NCBI GenBank assembly: GCA_029959085.1
Contig: JARWIR010000016.1
Location: 10,647,441-10,711,440 of the forward strand
Source: Nemophila menziesii
Taxonomy: Eukaryota; Streptophyta; Magnoliopsida; Boraginales; Hydrophyllaceae
Direction of reading: 5' to 3'
DNA: 64,000 bases
The notes under the pieces: model-generated
Database searches by the model: none
Told to the model about the DNA's origin: nothing
Seen by the model: the letters and a program-made list of their open reading frames with translations, nothing else
Program-made: the position numbers and the translations under genes
In this document: positions 36,159 through 49,084 of the stretch, piece after piece
How positions within the stretch are numbered: the stretch's first letter is position 1
Layout: the number at the start of each line of letters is the position of its first letter

Positions 36159-37550
36159 TGTTGGCAAAAAGTCTTTTTTAAATTAGCCCTTAAATATTTT
36201 AATGTGACACATTACTATCCCTCTTTTAATATCTATCAGATGCACCATTTTGTGAAAATATTTGCACCAAAACCTTTCATTCTCTTTCTCGTCAAAATCA
36301 TATTTTCCTTCTGATCATGTCTTTCTATGTGTTGGATATTGATCGCCTTGTTATACTATTTCTTGTCCTAGAATATTTGTCTAACATGTATTTTGTAGGA
36401 AGTTTGTCCATTCAATAAAATGATCATTGTGTAAAGGTAGTTGCAAGTAATAATAAATATCGGCAACCCTGCAGCCCTCCAGATTGGCATCCAAAATCAA
36501 AACGGATCCCCGTTTTACGTATAAAATCGGTAGATCCTTTTAGCAAAAAACCAAAAAAAGTCAGATATATTTGACAAATTTGTAATCATTCTATCTGACA
36601 TCCCAACATAAAACGGGTACCCAATTTTTGGAAAAAACGTCATATCGTCTTTATCAAAATAGACTTTTGATTTCTAACCGTTAGATTATTAAATGCACAA
36701 CATGCAAATAATACCATCCATCCAAAATGGTAACCTGTTTTTCTACAAAATTTTATATCATTTTTGGGAGAAAAAGAATTCGGATTAACAACATAATGGG
36801 CATCATCAAAGGCTATATCAAAACCCCCATCAAGAGAGATTTAACTACAATTTCAACCTCCATATCTATTACACTTTGAAGCCTTCATTTAAAGATTATT
36901 TTAAAAATGCTTAAGAATTTATTATAATCACTTTCTCATAATCATTGAAGGCTTGATTTTAACATTTATTTATTATCTCTTTAAGAAGTGAAATCATCTT
37001 TGTAAACCATATTTAAACACCTATCATAGATACTCTCATTTAGATTAGAATTAGGTATATGGCTAGATTTGAAGAGAGGGAGAATACTTCTTTTGTTGGA
37101 AGGGGTTACTTGTGTGTAGAATTGTACAAAGGAGATAGCTTGACTTTTCCAAGTATCGAGTTGTGAAAAAACCAGAAAAAAGTCTAGTTGTATTGGGTTT
37201 ATCTCTCTTCTTAAAGAGATGTAAAGCTTAGTGTAATAAAAGGTGTGACAATCCTAAGGGAAAGACTCTAGGTAGTGGATTGGGCTCTTGGGATTTCGAA
37301 CCACTATATATGCACGAGTAATCTCTAACCCTCTCTTTACTTTGCATGACTTGTGTTGTGTTTGTGGTCTTAAGTGGGATTACTATCTCTTTTCACTTAG
37401 TTGTTTTTCTTGCCTTTCAAGTGTTTGATAAATTATTCAAGTGTTTGATAGATTTTTTCAACAAATTTCCAAACTTGTATTTTCTTACTAAGATTTAAAA
37501 ATTAGTAGTAATTCTTATTTAAAGCCCATTTACCTCCTCTAGGTTTATCA
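36159..37550 (+). mobile_element. Copia 3' LTR
   Basis: It starts TGTTGGCAAAAAG right after the polypurine tract. It holds a typical Copia U3/R/U5 with 'aataaaaggtgtgacaatcc', 'gaaccactatata' and a final 'ttaaagcccattta.ctcctct' block, which lies close to the LTR end in many plant Copia elements. The 3' edge near 37550 is approximate, and I find no target repeat. Confidence 0.65.
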
Positions 37551-37639
37551 ATGTTTCTTATAAGCGTAGTGAGAAGTATCGGGTTCATTTTTGCTTAAAT
37601 ATGTGTATAAATACCTTGTATATATAGAGGTGATAGTGA

Positions 37640-38880
37640 TATTTTTAATTGGATGATCATTTGGAAATTAAAATGTATGCAAAAGGTTCAAGTGTTTCTA
37701 TGGCGACTAGCACATGATCGATTACCCCCAACAAAGATTTTACAGAATTGGGGAGTCTTAAAATCGTCGGAATGTAAGTTATGTGGAAAATCTAATGAAA
37801 GCCTAAGAAACATGACTGTAGAGTGTAGTATAAAGGCTAAATCTTGGAAACTGCCCATCTCAGCTCCAAAGGTTGCTCATTGTAATCGTTACTATATAAC
37901 CAACACTTTATATGATTTAATGGGGATGGAGAAGTGTTAGATACTAGAGCATGAACTTGGGATGATTTCCATGCGACAATAGAACTGATAGGTGATGTAC
38001 ATCAGCAGAAAAGAAAAACATATATTGTACAGAGGGAGTTAAGCTCCTAGAATTTGGAATTTTCGATTGAAGAATGGCGTGGAAAAGCAATTATCAGCAA
38101 ATGTACATATTATGCACTGGAGTGGCCGATAATAGTTTCAATTTTGGTATGGAAATTATTGATTTATAGGAATGAAAATACGCTTGGCCAGGGTACTACT
38201 ATAACAACAACTGGACAATTGTACTCGCAAGTATGTAAATTGGCGATAGATTTTGCTAGGGCAGGAAAGGAACGTGATAAAGGCATTATCGTTTCAGAAA
38301 AGAACATGCTAGTTAAATGGGTCAAACCACGTTATTGATTCAAGATAAATGTGGATGGATGTCTTAATGTCACAAAAAATGTAGCAGGAATAGGAAAATT
38401 AATTAGAGATCGTGAAGGCAAATCCATAGGTAGATTCATGGGCAATTGTATTGTGAAGTCGCCCTTATTCTTGGAAATTTTGGCAGTCCATTATGGGCTA
38501 AGGTGGGTGGAGAATCGTGAATTAAGAAAGTATGTGTAGGGACATATTCGAGGGAACTTCACACGCTAGTGAAGGGCGGTGGTGGTTCTAAGTTTTGGTA
38601 TTTTTGTTTTATGCGAAAGTGTGTGGAGATACTAAATAGAAATTTTATGTTTGAGTTAGATCACATTTACAGATAGACAAACATGAGTGCAGACATTCTA
38701 TCAAAGAAGGGAGTAGATATGGATGGGGGATGTTAAACTTCGAAGATCCTCTAGACTACCTATGGAGATACATCATAAGAAATAAGAGTGAATATTCTGC
38801 ACCTAGAATTGCTTTAGATTCCCCTTAATGAGTATGTAAGTTGTTGATTTACGACTTTTGAGCCTCTTATTTATGAAAAA
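37640..38880 (+). pseudogene. LINE 3' fragment (zf-RVT plus RNase H domain)
   Basis: The frame 37653-37940 reads as zf-RVT (KCMQKVQVFLWRLAHDRLPP, then CKLCGKSNES...C). After a linker, the frame 38351-38539 reads as a plant LINE RNase H domain (NVDGCLNVTKN-AGIGKLIRDREGK, LEILAVHYGLRW). The tail has MSADILSKKGVDMDGG (about 38680-38735). Stops at 37936, 38050 and 38538 and the lack of the upstream reverse transcriptase show it is dead. Confidence 0.85.
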
Positions 38881-39173
38881 ATATAGTTAGTTAGATAAAC
38901 CAAACGTAATTTAGTGAATTAAATTGATTTAAAGATACAACTATATACAACAACACGTGAATAACATATACTAGTTGGTGAACCAATAATCGATGTATCA
39001 TTTTTTTGAAGTCCAAACACTACAATTAAGATTTTGGTACATCTTATCTATGGCTCAACTTGCTTCCAATACCACAAGTTATTTATATATAAAACATTAA
39101 TATATGGACAAAAATCCAAAAATTCTTCATGAACCATATTAGATAACTTGCAAACCTACAACTTTAGGTAGAA

Positions 39174-42100
39174 CTAGCACTTGGGATGATCTGAAGGAGG
39201 TGGAGGCAACATAGTCGATGGAGTATGTCCATTTTCAACAATAAAAGCACCTGCTAAACCTATAGGAACATGTCCTTCATTATGACAATGCATGTACCAC
39301 ACACCTAAAATGCAACCGTTAGTCACAATAATTAAGACCCAAACATTAATAAATCATTTGTAAGAAAAATCATTGATCTACCAACTAAAGTAATTTGTGT
39401 GATAGATGCTTACCTGGATTATCTGCCCGAAACCTAATGACAACCCATCCTCCAATTGGAATTGAAACGGTATGTCGCATATGTGGATCCACAAAATTTA
39501 GCTTTTCCCTAGCTTTTATGGGTTCATAATTTCCAAAACCTTGACCCAACACATAGAAATTGTGTCCATGTATGTGCATAGGGTGGGATTCAAGGGCTAC
39601 CAAAGTGTGAGTTTGGAAGACAATATCAACAATTGCATTATACTTAAGTTGCTTCACTTTAGTAGACCTTTTTGTATATACAAGCTTGTTATCCAATCTA
39701 AAACTTTGATTTACATAATCAAACTTCACAGGCGGTACATCTGGAAAATCAGTTGTGTAAATCCCATCCACTTTGTTATAAAATGCTTGGAGTAAAGATA
39801 ACTTAGTAGGTGACACGAATGATACGTTGTTTAAGGAAGCAGCTATTTTTTGATCGAGTGGAGCTTGACAACGAGTAAGATCAGTTTCTTCACATGGAAA
39901 TAAGGCCAATCCCACAGTTATAAACATATGTTCATCCACTTTACGTGGAACTGGCTTCCAAAATGGCCCTGTGATAAGACCTGTCAGACTACCAAAGAAA
40001 TCAAATGCTGCTTGTGTATCATACATATCTGGTAATATTGGCATTTTTGGGACTGATAGAGTCGCATCTTCATACACAATTACTCCAGTGGAAGGTATTG
40101 TATTAATCTGTATCCCTCTTGATGTACGATATAGAAGAGATGACATATAGTACTGTCCTGCTGGTTGATCAGCTGTCAAAAGTATGTCAATTGTTTGACC
40201 TGGGGCAAGTACCATTAGATCCGTGAGATATGGGTTGGTATATGACCCATCTGCTGCAACAACTTTCATTTTATGATCTGCTATCTTGAAAAAGAGATTA
40301 ACATTGACTGCTGCATTAATAATGCGTAGTAGATAGGTTTTTCCACGAATCACCTTCAATTTGAAAGTTTCTACAATGAATAAGAAGAAAAAATAGGTAA
40401 TTGTGTAATGAAATGTGACTTTTTTTGTGAAAAATATGGTTAAATATGAAGACGAAATAATACCTGGTTCAATGTTTGTAACATTGGAAGGTAATCTGAT
40501 ATTTGAATATTGTCGCCTTCTTGGTACATTCAGAAATCTTCGACCTGTAATTAATTTATAATAAACTATAACAATGTTCTTATAGAATTCAAAACACAAC
40601 ATAATGTAAGTTATGAATATGAAAACATTACAAAGCGTGCATAAAAACTTACGATTTGAAGAGCATGAATACAAATCACCCGGCAAACCATTGATTGTAA
40701 AAGCATCAGAACTATTAGGACCATTACCAGTGACTTTCAATTGTTCCTCGAGCTCAATAACATTTTGATTATACCATTCTCCTATAATCACAAATTATTT
40801 CTAGTTACATATCCAACCAGACACAAATTTATCTTTCAAGGTTTTGAACTTAAACTTTCAAAGAAGAGTGTCAATAACATCATATCCTTCTTTGAAATAA
40901 CATGTAAAATTATGCATGTACACAATAGAGAATTTTTGGTTATTCAATAGTACCTAAAATTATTGGAACATCCTTGTATGGTTTTGGAAAAGGGTATGAA
41001 CGGCCAAGTCTTGGGTAAATGATTAGAGCCCCATAAATTGTTGCACGTTGAAAGCCAGAATGTGCATGCCACCATGCAGTCCCTTCTTGTCCGGTTAAAT
41101 TAAATTTGTAAGTAAAACGATTTTTAGGACGTATAGGACACTGCGTTATCATTTCTGTTCCATCTGCCCAACAACTTAGATATTGAATGACGCCATGCCT
41201 GCAAATAATTAGAGACGTAAATATGCGAACATAATTATAATAAGAGGAGAAACTCCTAATAAAATTGAACTTGAACTTGAATAGAGTATCTTAAACTTTT
41301 GTTATATTTTTTTGGTACAAAAATTACATATGCGATATTTTAGTGTATTTTTTATAGTTAAGAGCTGGACATTAATGCACAAAATTTTATAATCGTGACT
41401 TCGTGATATATTAGTCTAACAAAACTTGAACAAGTTCCAACCCCTGTGGTGTGTGCATGCGTGTTTGTCTCCAGTGATAATAAAATGACTCATGAGTTTC
41501 TCCCTTTGCATCTCTTCATTCAGGTTCTACTTCTGATTTCCTCTTGTCACCAAATTATTAACATTTCTTTTAAAGGTATTTTAAAAGGTTAGGTGATGAT
41601 TGTCATCACTACAATTTGTGAATACCGACTTGATCGACTACCGTATATAGTGTTCATAATAGAATTCATCTTGATTATTGATGAATATCTGATCCTCCAA
41701 ACTAATTATATAACTTTTTTCCTAATTAATTTCAGATGGATGAAGGTTCATGGAAGTATTGGTTTTGAATTTTATATATATATATCGAAATACAATATAG
41801 ATATGTGACCTTATTTTTTATTTTGTGTATTTTGTAGAGATTTCTCTTGTTTCCTCCTAACCCAACCTCTATAATCTTATATAATAATTTTACACTTTTA
41901 TTTTATAACTATGACATTTTTTACCAAAAGAAAAAGAACACTTGCAATAAGAAAATTGGTTAAATGGACAAAGAGTCTCTTTACGAAATCAAGAAATTAA
42001 AATTTTGGAAGTTTTCTATTAAGGGAAAGCTTAATGCAATGACCAAATGTTCAAGTTGTTAAATTCAAGATTTTCAGAAATTCTTTAATTTAATACTAAT

Positions 42101-43777
42101 CATGGAGTGAACATATATAGATCAAGTCTGACTATCTATGCTTATGTATTATTTTTTTCAATATATTTTATTGTTAAATTAATTAATATTTTTATTTTAT
42201 TGGATCTTGACTTTATTTGATCTTTATTATTAAATAAGTAATTATATATGTAATTTAATTTTTATATAACTCAATCCAATATAATATAAATTTTAATTAA
42301 TTTATCAATATTTTATTAATTTTTGTAATTATAATTCTTAAATAAGAATAGTAATTCTTTTAGGTGTGTGGAATACCGACTAATTTATTTATCTTTAATT
42401 TATTTAATCTAAACTTTATTTATTTTTATTTTTCTAAATTTTTTAATGATAATTCTTACAGAAAAGTAGTAATTCTTTAATGAATGGGGTGTATCGATTA
42501 ATTAATGTATCTTTGTTTAATTTAATCTAAATTTTATTTTATCTTGTACTTATATTTTTGAATGATTATAATATGAGTAAATCATTATATAACTTAACCT
42601 AATAATCTAATTAAATATTTTTATAAATTTTATATATATAATAATAATAATAATAATAAATGGTTAAATTTCAATTATACCTTTTCCGTCGAAAAAAAAA
42701 TTATACCCTTCAGTATTTTTATGAGGGTTGAGTGATAGAACGCCACAGTCGTAACTCGTGATACATATGATACTCCTTTTTTCCAGTAAAAACACATCAT
42801 GACAGAAAAGAAACTAGAGTAATTACAGAATTTTCTTTTCATTATACCATATTAGTGCGGTAAGCTATTACGCTGACATTATATTTCTTCTATAAAGAAA
42901 ATTTGCTGACATTATTCTAAAGCTATTCGATTAAAAAAAGGATATTTTTCTAAAGCGTCAGATACTGCTCTTTTTTTTTCTTTTTGAGCTCGGTTTTTTC
43001 AATCACTACTCTTTTGATCGGGTACCAATATTCTTTTATTCTCTCATTTTGAATTTAGTAATTACATAGTTGACCTACAATCAGTCATTATTTAATCCGA
43101 TTTAATCACATAACAATTCTTATTTATAGAAATCCTATATATTACATATTAACTTTTTACAGTTCAAAATCATAACTTTATGGATACTATTTGAGCTTGT
43201 CCTTACATATTGATAATGTTTGCTTTGATAAATGGTATTAAACGGAATAACTCTTTAAGATATACAATATCTTTAACTGTGTTTTGGTTGAAAAAAAACC
43301 AGTTAATATATAATATTTTAATTTTTAAAAGTTCTACTTAGCAAATTAATAACTGAAAAAAATTATATAAGTATCATATATCATAATAAGGTGAACTGAA
43401 ATTTAGCTATTGAGATGTATAAATTTTTTACTTACCAATGAATGGTCATGTTATATGGGGAGTTGTTAATAACATGAATGACAAGTGTATCACCATCTCG
43501 TGCGTATATTGTTGGACCTGGAATACTTCCATTTATCGACGTGACAACTTGTTTCTTACAAAATCTCTGGAGAGCCAAACCTTCCACCTAAAAAAAGAAG
43601 TAATTTATATACTATCAATGACAAAAATAGATATGTAATTATGGGATCTGCCTCCCATATACGACAATATGTTCAGAGACTTACATTAAAGGTGTGTTCC
43701 ACTAGTCTAGCAGAAGCAGACCCAGCAAGAGACAGAAGAAGCAAAGTGCATGGAAGTAAGAGCATAGAGCTTCCCAT
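39174..43777 (-). CDS. laccase (multicopper oxidase), six exons
   Basis: Exons in coding order: 43777-43685, 43587-43436, 41198-40954, 40781-40653, 40370-39414 and 39304-39174, all with GT-AG introns. They join in frame to 568 aa. The 152/245/129 lengths are typical of plant laccases. Family role: apoplastic p-diphenol:O2 oxidoreductase that oxidises monolignols or flavonoids and reduces O2 to water. A signal peptide ends about A23 (GSASA). Copper ligands: HWHG (H81, H83), WWHAHS (H126, H128), HPMHIHGH (H469, H472, H474) and HCHNEGH (H531, C532, H533, H537), with Leu542 at the axial position. The C terminus [11 protein letters not shown] is laccase-like. Which of the LAC1-17 groups it belongs to I cannot say. 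Intron 2 is 2237 bp. An 81-nt in-frame alternative exon is described separately. Confidence 0.93.
40464..40544 (-). other. candidate in-frame cassette exon in laccase intron 4
   Basis: Between exons 4 and 5 lies an open 81-nt segment with a good acceptor (TTACAG before it) and donor (CCAG then GTATT). Its phase allows inclusion without frameshift, adding 27 residues (basic, with [10 protein letters not shown]) at codon 207. Skipping it gives the standard SSNQTFKLKV join seen in laccases, so I regard skipping as the main form. Confidence 0.5.
41199..43435 (-). other. laccase intron 2 (2237 bp), no gene seen
   Basis: Very AT-rich. A degenerate duplication of about 110 bp ('agtaattctttaatg..tggggtgta..gattaatt' type) occurs at about 42340-42445 and 42455-42560, and a (TAA)n tract at about 42640-42660. 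The frames at 41593-41808 and 43438-43638 are chance or antisense to exon 2. Confidence 0.7.
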
Positions 43778-43833
43778 GCCGAAATGGAAACAAGACTAAA
43801 GGTGGTGGCGAATGATATTGCAATAAGTTGTTC

Positions 43834-43840
43834 ATTTATA
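43834..43840 (-). promoter_or_regulatory. candidate TATA box of the laccase
   Basis: On the minus strand TATAAAT lies 57 bp before the ATG, implying a short 5' leader. Confidence 0.6.
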
Positions 43841-44525
43841 CAACGACCCTTAACGAGTTAGGTGGAGATTGCCATATTATTAGGTGAACCTAGGGAATGG
43901 GAAAATCTTTAATTTAATTTCTATAATAAATCTAAGCTAACTTTTCCGCTGTTTGAACATGGTTATATGAAAGGATGCCACTATCTCACTCATAATACTT
44001 TGAGTGTTGTTGCTTTTTGTCGCGCACATATAAATAGGTTGTTAAATTAGTAGATAATTTTTCCATGTGTTTATATTGTTTACAAGTTAAAAAATTCAAA
44101 TACTTCTAAGACCATCTCCAACGGTCACGGCAAATCATGGACCCGCAAAACTCACACGGCATCCCCCTCTATCAGTGCATCACTTCTTGTCATATAATGG
44201 CCATTGTTGGATTTGTATAAAAATATAATAAACAGTACTTAAATTGATTCTGAGAAATTGTAAAAGTGGTGAGATTAGGTTAAAAATAATTAAATTTTTT
44301 AGGAGTTTCAATGGTGAAAATTAATGTTTTAACTTAATTTGGGTTCTTCCATTATTAATGGCATAGCCAACAAGTCGATTGGGTTGATGATGATGGTAGA
44401 GAATGTTCCCCCGAGTGCCGGCGGTTTTCTTGTGCAGGAGAGCGGCTGGGAAGGTAAGTGTGAAGAGATATTTCTTTTTGTTTTTTTTGTTCCAATAGGA
44501 GCGTGAAGAGATGAGTTTTTAGGTT
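43841..44525. other. laccase upstream region, no other gene seen
   Basis: AT-rich promoter-side DNA up to the target site of the PIF/Harbinger-like element. I found no clear regulatory motif that I would stand behind. Confidence 0.5.
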
Positions 44526-44528
44526 TAA

Positions 44529-45737
44529 GGGGGTGTATTCAACTGAGAGTCTGTTGGATTTTTAAAAGTCTATTAAAATCTTGAGGTATTCAATCTAGAC
44601 TTTAAAAACTTTTTTAAAATCTAGATGTATTTAATTAAGACTTTTTTAAATCCATTAAAATTTTGGAGTATTCAAAAGTTAATGGACTTTCCAAGTCATT
44701 GGACTTTATGTGAGTTTAAGGATCTAATATATATAAAAAGGTCTTCTACAAATTCTTTGGCAGAAACCGAGATTTTATAAACTCCAACCAAAACAACGCC
44801 TGAGGTAAAAAGAAAATCATAAACTATTTTATAATTATTCAAATACCTAATCTTTTATGTCCGTATATTTCTAATAGATTGGGATTAAGAATTTATTAAT
44901 TATTGGATGAGTATGAAAGAATTTTTTTTCAATGCCAAGGTGAAGAGATGGGTTTTTAGGTTTTATCATGCGTCATTGTTTTTTTTTTTCAAATTGTAAA
45001 GGAATTATTTATTATTTTTTTTCAATGCAAGGATAAAGAGATGGGTTTTATCTTTCGTTGTTTTTTTCTCAAACAGTTTTTGAGTAGGAATGAATTCAGT
45101 TTGTTTTCTTTTCCATTATCAAGGTGAAGAGATGGGTTTTTAGGTTTTATCATGTTCCATTTTTTTTTTTCTGACTGTAAAGAATTTCTTTTTGTTTTCT
45201 TTTTCCAATGCTCAGATGGGTTTAAAGTTTTACCATATTTCTTTTTCCAATTTCTTTTTCCTGAATGAAGGAATTCTTTTTCTTTTCGTTTTCCAATGCG
45301 AGGTTGAACGGATGGGTTTTAGGTTTCATCAAGTTTCGTTGTTTAATAGTTTTACGTTTTTTTCTCTAAATTTTTTCAACGTTTTTATGTATATATTTTT
45401 TATTTTAAAATTTATTATTTATTTAATATTTAGAAGATAAAATCAGAATTACAAACTGAAAAATAAAAATTGAATCGACCATCATGGTGGATGAATATTT
45501 TATTTTGTTAAATTATTTAAATGAATGTAATCTTATTTTTTAGAAAAAGATTAAAATCTATTACGATCCGTTAAAATCCTTTAAAATCTTTATATAAGAA
45601 TCCGTTAAATTCTGTATAGAATTAAAAAGAATCTTATAAACTCTACATGGAATTAAAACAATTCGTAGAATTTGCAAAGTCTATGACTTTTAAAAATCCA
45701 AAAAAATCCAATAAACTCCCAGTTGAATACACCCCCC
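44529..45737. mobile_element. non-autonomous PIF/Harbinger-like element (1.2 kb)
   Basis: The left end GGGGGTGTATTCAACTGAGA pairs with the right end, whose complement reads GGGGGTGTATTCAACTGGGA. The subterminal parts also pair (GTTGGATTTTTAAAAGTC). A TAA repeat flanks it (44526-44528 and 45738-45740), the usual PIF/Harbinger target. No transposase frame is present. It lies about 750 bp upstream of the laccase start. Confidence 0.88.
44930..45345. repeat. degenerate tandem array of about 91 bp inside the TIR element
   Basis: The core GAGATGGGTTTTTAGGTTTTATCA and a following poly-T and CAATGCAAGG block recur near 44945, 45035, 45127, 45213 and 45306, spacing about 88-94 bp. An extra diverged core lies near 44508, just outside the element's left end. 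Confidence 0.7.
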
Positions 45738-45740
45738 TAA

Positions 45741-46219
45741 ATGTTTCATTATCTTTCAACGTTTACTTTTTCTTTTCTCTTTTTTGTTTTGAAATTTTTC
45801 AACGTTATGTATGATTTTATTTGAAAAAATCAATAATATTTTAATAATTTTATAAAAGGTAATTAATATAATTAATAAATGTTACCCTCTTTTTATTATT
45901 TTTATATTTATAATATTAAATATATTATGTTTATAATTGAATATATTTTTATTTCGATTACTGAATTTAATAAATTAATAACTTTGAATATTAAATAACA
46001 TATTTTATGTACATAACTATAAATTATAAAAAAAATTAATATTTAAGTTGAATAAGAATAAAAAATAAAATAGATTATAATATTGATATGTTAGTTATGT
46101 TATTATAAAAATAAAATTATAGTTGTATAATAGATATGGAATAACTAAAATAGAAAAAGTAAAAGTTTATGCGGTATATATATTTATAAAATATCTGCTG
46201 TTTAATACGGTAAATGTAA
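45741..46219. other. AT-rich spacer, nothing recognised
   Basis: Above about 80% A+T by eye, with no frame or repeat worth naming. Confidence 0.5.
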
Positions 46220-46915
46220 ATGTATAGTATAAAATTGGAGCAACTGTCGGAGATGTTATTAGAAACACCAAATAAATCAAATTCACGACAATCGCTCTTT
46301 CTGGATCCTGGGACAGTGAGCTTTGTTTATGTGATCTTCAAACTAGAGCCAAAAAGTGATGTTCACCATATTATGACATGTATAAGGAACTGTGACAACA
46401 TAACCACTGGGGTTAACTCAATGGACAAAACTTTGTCTCTCATCTCAGGCCAAGAAGGAGAAGATATCGTCCCAAAGAGTCCGTAAAAACATATGTAATG
46501 TGCGAATCGCCACTGGAAGGGGAAGCTATGGCAATTTTAAAAAGTGTTCAAATATGTGAAAGCTTTCTCAACAAGCAAAAGTTAAGTTTCTCAGATAACC
46601 TTGAATGCATTCAAAATATTAGCCAGGTGTCAGCAGCGAGCTTGAAAATCTGACAGATCATTCGTAAGATCAAACAAAAAGCTAAGGAATTCAGTCTTAT
46701 CAATTTCAAGTACCTTAGTAGGAATTTCAAAAGTCAGGCAGATGAGCTTGCAAAAGAAGTTAGACACGAAGCCAACATAGTTTATGGACTGTCAGCAACT
46801 TTGTTCAAGTTTGCTAACAACTTCTACAGATTAGGGATCGGATAAACATTTTCCCTTTTTTTTTTGTGTTTTTTGTCTTTGTTGTTCATTGATGCATTAG
46901 CACCTTTCTAAGTTC
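46220..46915 (+). pseudogene. LINE 3' tail (RNase H remnant)
   Basis: A frame at about 46530-46845 reads AILKSVQICESFLNKQKLSF, SDNLECIQNISQ and, after a stop, FKYLSRNFKSQADELAKEVR. This is the end of a plant LINE RNase H domain (SD..E.I..., then R..N..ADELAK). The frame at 46220-46486 is its decayed upstream part. A T-rich 3' UTR follows. Confidence 0.75.
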
Positions 46916-47357
46916 AAAAAAATCAGATACACCCTCGTCTACCACGATCGAAAAACATAGGGGTACTCGACGAAGTGAAACTTCGGCTATGTCGGGGTCA
47001 AGAAAACATTCACAGTTTTTTTAACAAGAGATTCAAGCTATCTGAAAGGAGAAAATATCACATATTCATTCATAAAAACAAAATACAACATATAGTACAA
47101 GACAAAAGTATTCCATATCAGCTATTACAAAGAAATACTATGTCAAACTACAAACACACTTTAGGTAAAAAAAAATTGTTCAAATTACACACTTTAGGTA
47201 AACTCCCTCTTAATTTGGCAGTTTCGATAATTCACCTAATTTTTTCTGTAATAATATGTTATGATTTTTCTACAAGACAATTTTATTGGTAGATTTTTAT
47301 ACTTTATCACTTAGTTTATGTCATGGTTTGGTGTATATAATTTTGAAACGTTGTATT
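46916..47357. other. spacer left of the nested retroelements
   Basis: No gene recognised. The 105-aa frame 46975-47292 shows no domain I know. Confidence 0.4.
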
Positions 47358-47524
47358 TGTTATAAACTAGGATAATATAAGCTAAACTAGATGGAGAAAT
47401 ATGGAGAGAGATAGTATAATATAAACTCAAGAAATAGAGAAATATGGAGGAGTTTCCTTATTCTTTTCAATAGTGTGTAAAGTACAATGGGATGAAGGTA
47501 ATATATTTATAGGAGATACATGAC

Positions 47525-49084
47525 TGGTGGTCCTTTGTGTGTTCTAAAATAAAATGCAAATGTAAATCGAACCACAACCGCAAGTGTACGGTTGTCCCAA
47601 GTAGTATGTATGATAATACAGATTCGTTCCAAGGACGGATGGTTGATCACAATGTCTAGCAAATAGTGATTGATGCACTTATGAAAATAAAAGATTATAA
47701 AATGTTTGTTTGGTTTTGTTTATTAAAACTACTAAATGGAAGACAAATTATAAATGCAAGTAAAAGCTAAGACGCAAGTAAAATGAGTGAAAACGCAATA
47801 TGAGATGTAGTACTTGAGAACGCAAGGATCCTCCTAATCTTATTTCCTAACTTATGTTGTTTAAGGGCTAAATTAGTCAATTACAATGGTCGGGATTCTA
47901 ATATCCTTATACCCCCGTCAGGGTGGACTATAAGGCGATCCTAAAGTGTCACTAGTCCCGTCAGGGTAAATATGATCCACCTTCGGATGTTTAAGTTTTA
48001 TTACCTCATTGGCCCTAGAATTAGCTAAGTTCGTCAGAATCAATAGCTTCTATTTTAGTTTCAATAAATATTTCCGTACCTAAACCCTCCGTCAGGATGA
48101 TCCAATCGCCACTAATTGGAATAGCCTAGATACTAACACCTGTTCTTAGTTAGCTACTCCAAAAACAGTAAAATAATCTCAATTTATTGAAAAGAGTAAA
48201 AGCCCTAATTTAATTTAATTCAATAAAAACCCAAATTCAACATTCGTTAATTAATAAGATTGAGATTCACCCATTGTTTGTTCTCAAGCACTATGAAAAG
48301 CTTAGCTCATATTAAAATTAAAAACTAAATTAAAAATAAAGGAATTCATATTTGATTACAAAATTAAAATTGAAAGAACCTAATTTCCGGAATTAGAATG
48401 ACTGAGAACGGAGCTATAGACCCACTCCAGCTCTAGCAGCTTCTTCTTCCTTCCTTCTGTTGCTTCTCTCTGGTGTTTAATCTTGTGGAATGTGAATTGT
48501 ATGAAAAATAGAAGTCCAGACCTCCTTTTATAAGTGCAAATTCGGAGTAGGGCTTGGACCAGAAAATAAAAGCCTAATTAAATGTCCAGGCCCACTTTCT
48601 AAGCCCAAAATCCCGTAACTGATGATAGGCCTTCACTAAAACAGCTTTTCCCGATGCGTTGCAACTCCGATTGACCTCATTCCAGTTGCTAAAGTTCCGT
48701 AACTCGATAAGGAATGATTTCTCTTCAAAGGTCAGCGGCTAAATCATCGCTTAAGCACCTCGAAATCAGCAATCTATGGCCTGGAAAGTGGATTTTCAGC
48801 TCTAAAAATAATATCTTCGGGATTTGTCTTCAAGTCTTGACTCTAATTCACGATCTTTGACCTTCTCCTCGGATTCCTCTCCTAGCTAACATCTAAAACC
48901 TGTAAACTTTACACTAAAAATACCAATATTACGCGCAAAAGTTTAATAAATTAAAAATGCTAGAAATAAAAAGGGAATTCCGGATTATTGCATATTTAGT
49001 CCAAAAGTCTATCAAATTAATTAAATAAACACCAAAAATGATGTCTCCCAAGGGTCGAAAATAAGAACAATTAGGGAGACATCA
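47525..49084 (-). mobile_element. 3' LTR of the young gypsy element
   Basis: 1560 bp. On the plus strand it runs from TGGTGGTCC to GGAGACATCA. It differs from its partner at 54859-56418 at only two positions that I find by reading (48137 C versus 55471 A; 48263 A versus 55597 G). Confidence 0.97.

Noticed and set aside
45192..45440. Phe-rich 82-aa frame as a small membrane protein
   Set aside because: It results from poly-T tracts of the 91-bp repeats in the PIF/Harbinger-like element.
46975..47292. 105-aa frame as a gene
   Set aside because: Lys/Leu/His-rich, AT-driven composition, no domain, no neighbouring exon with matching phase.
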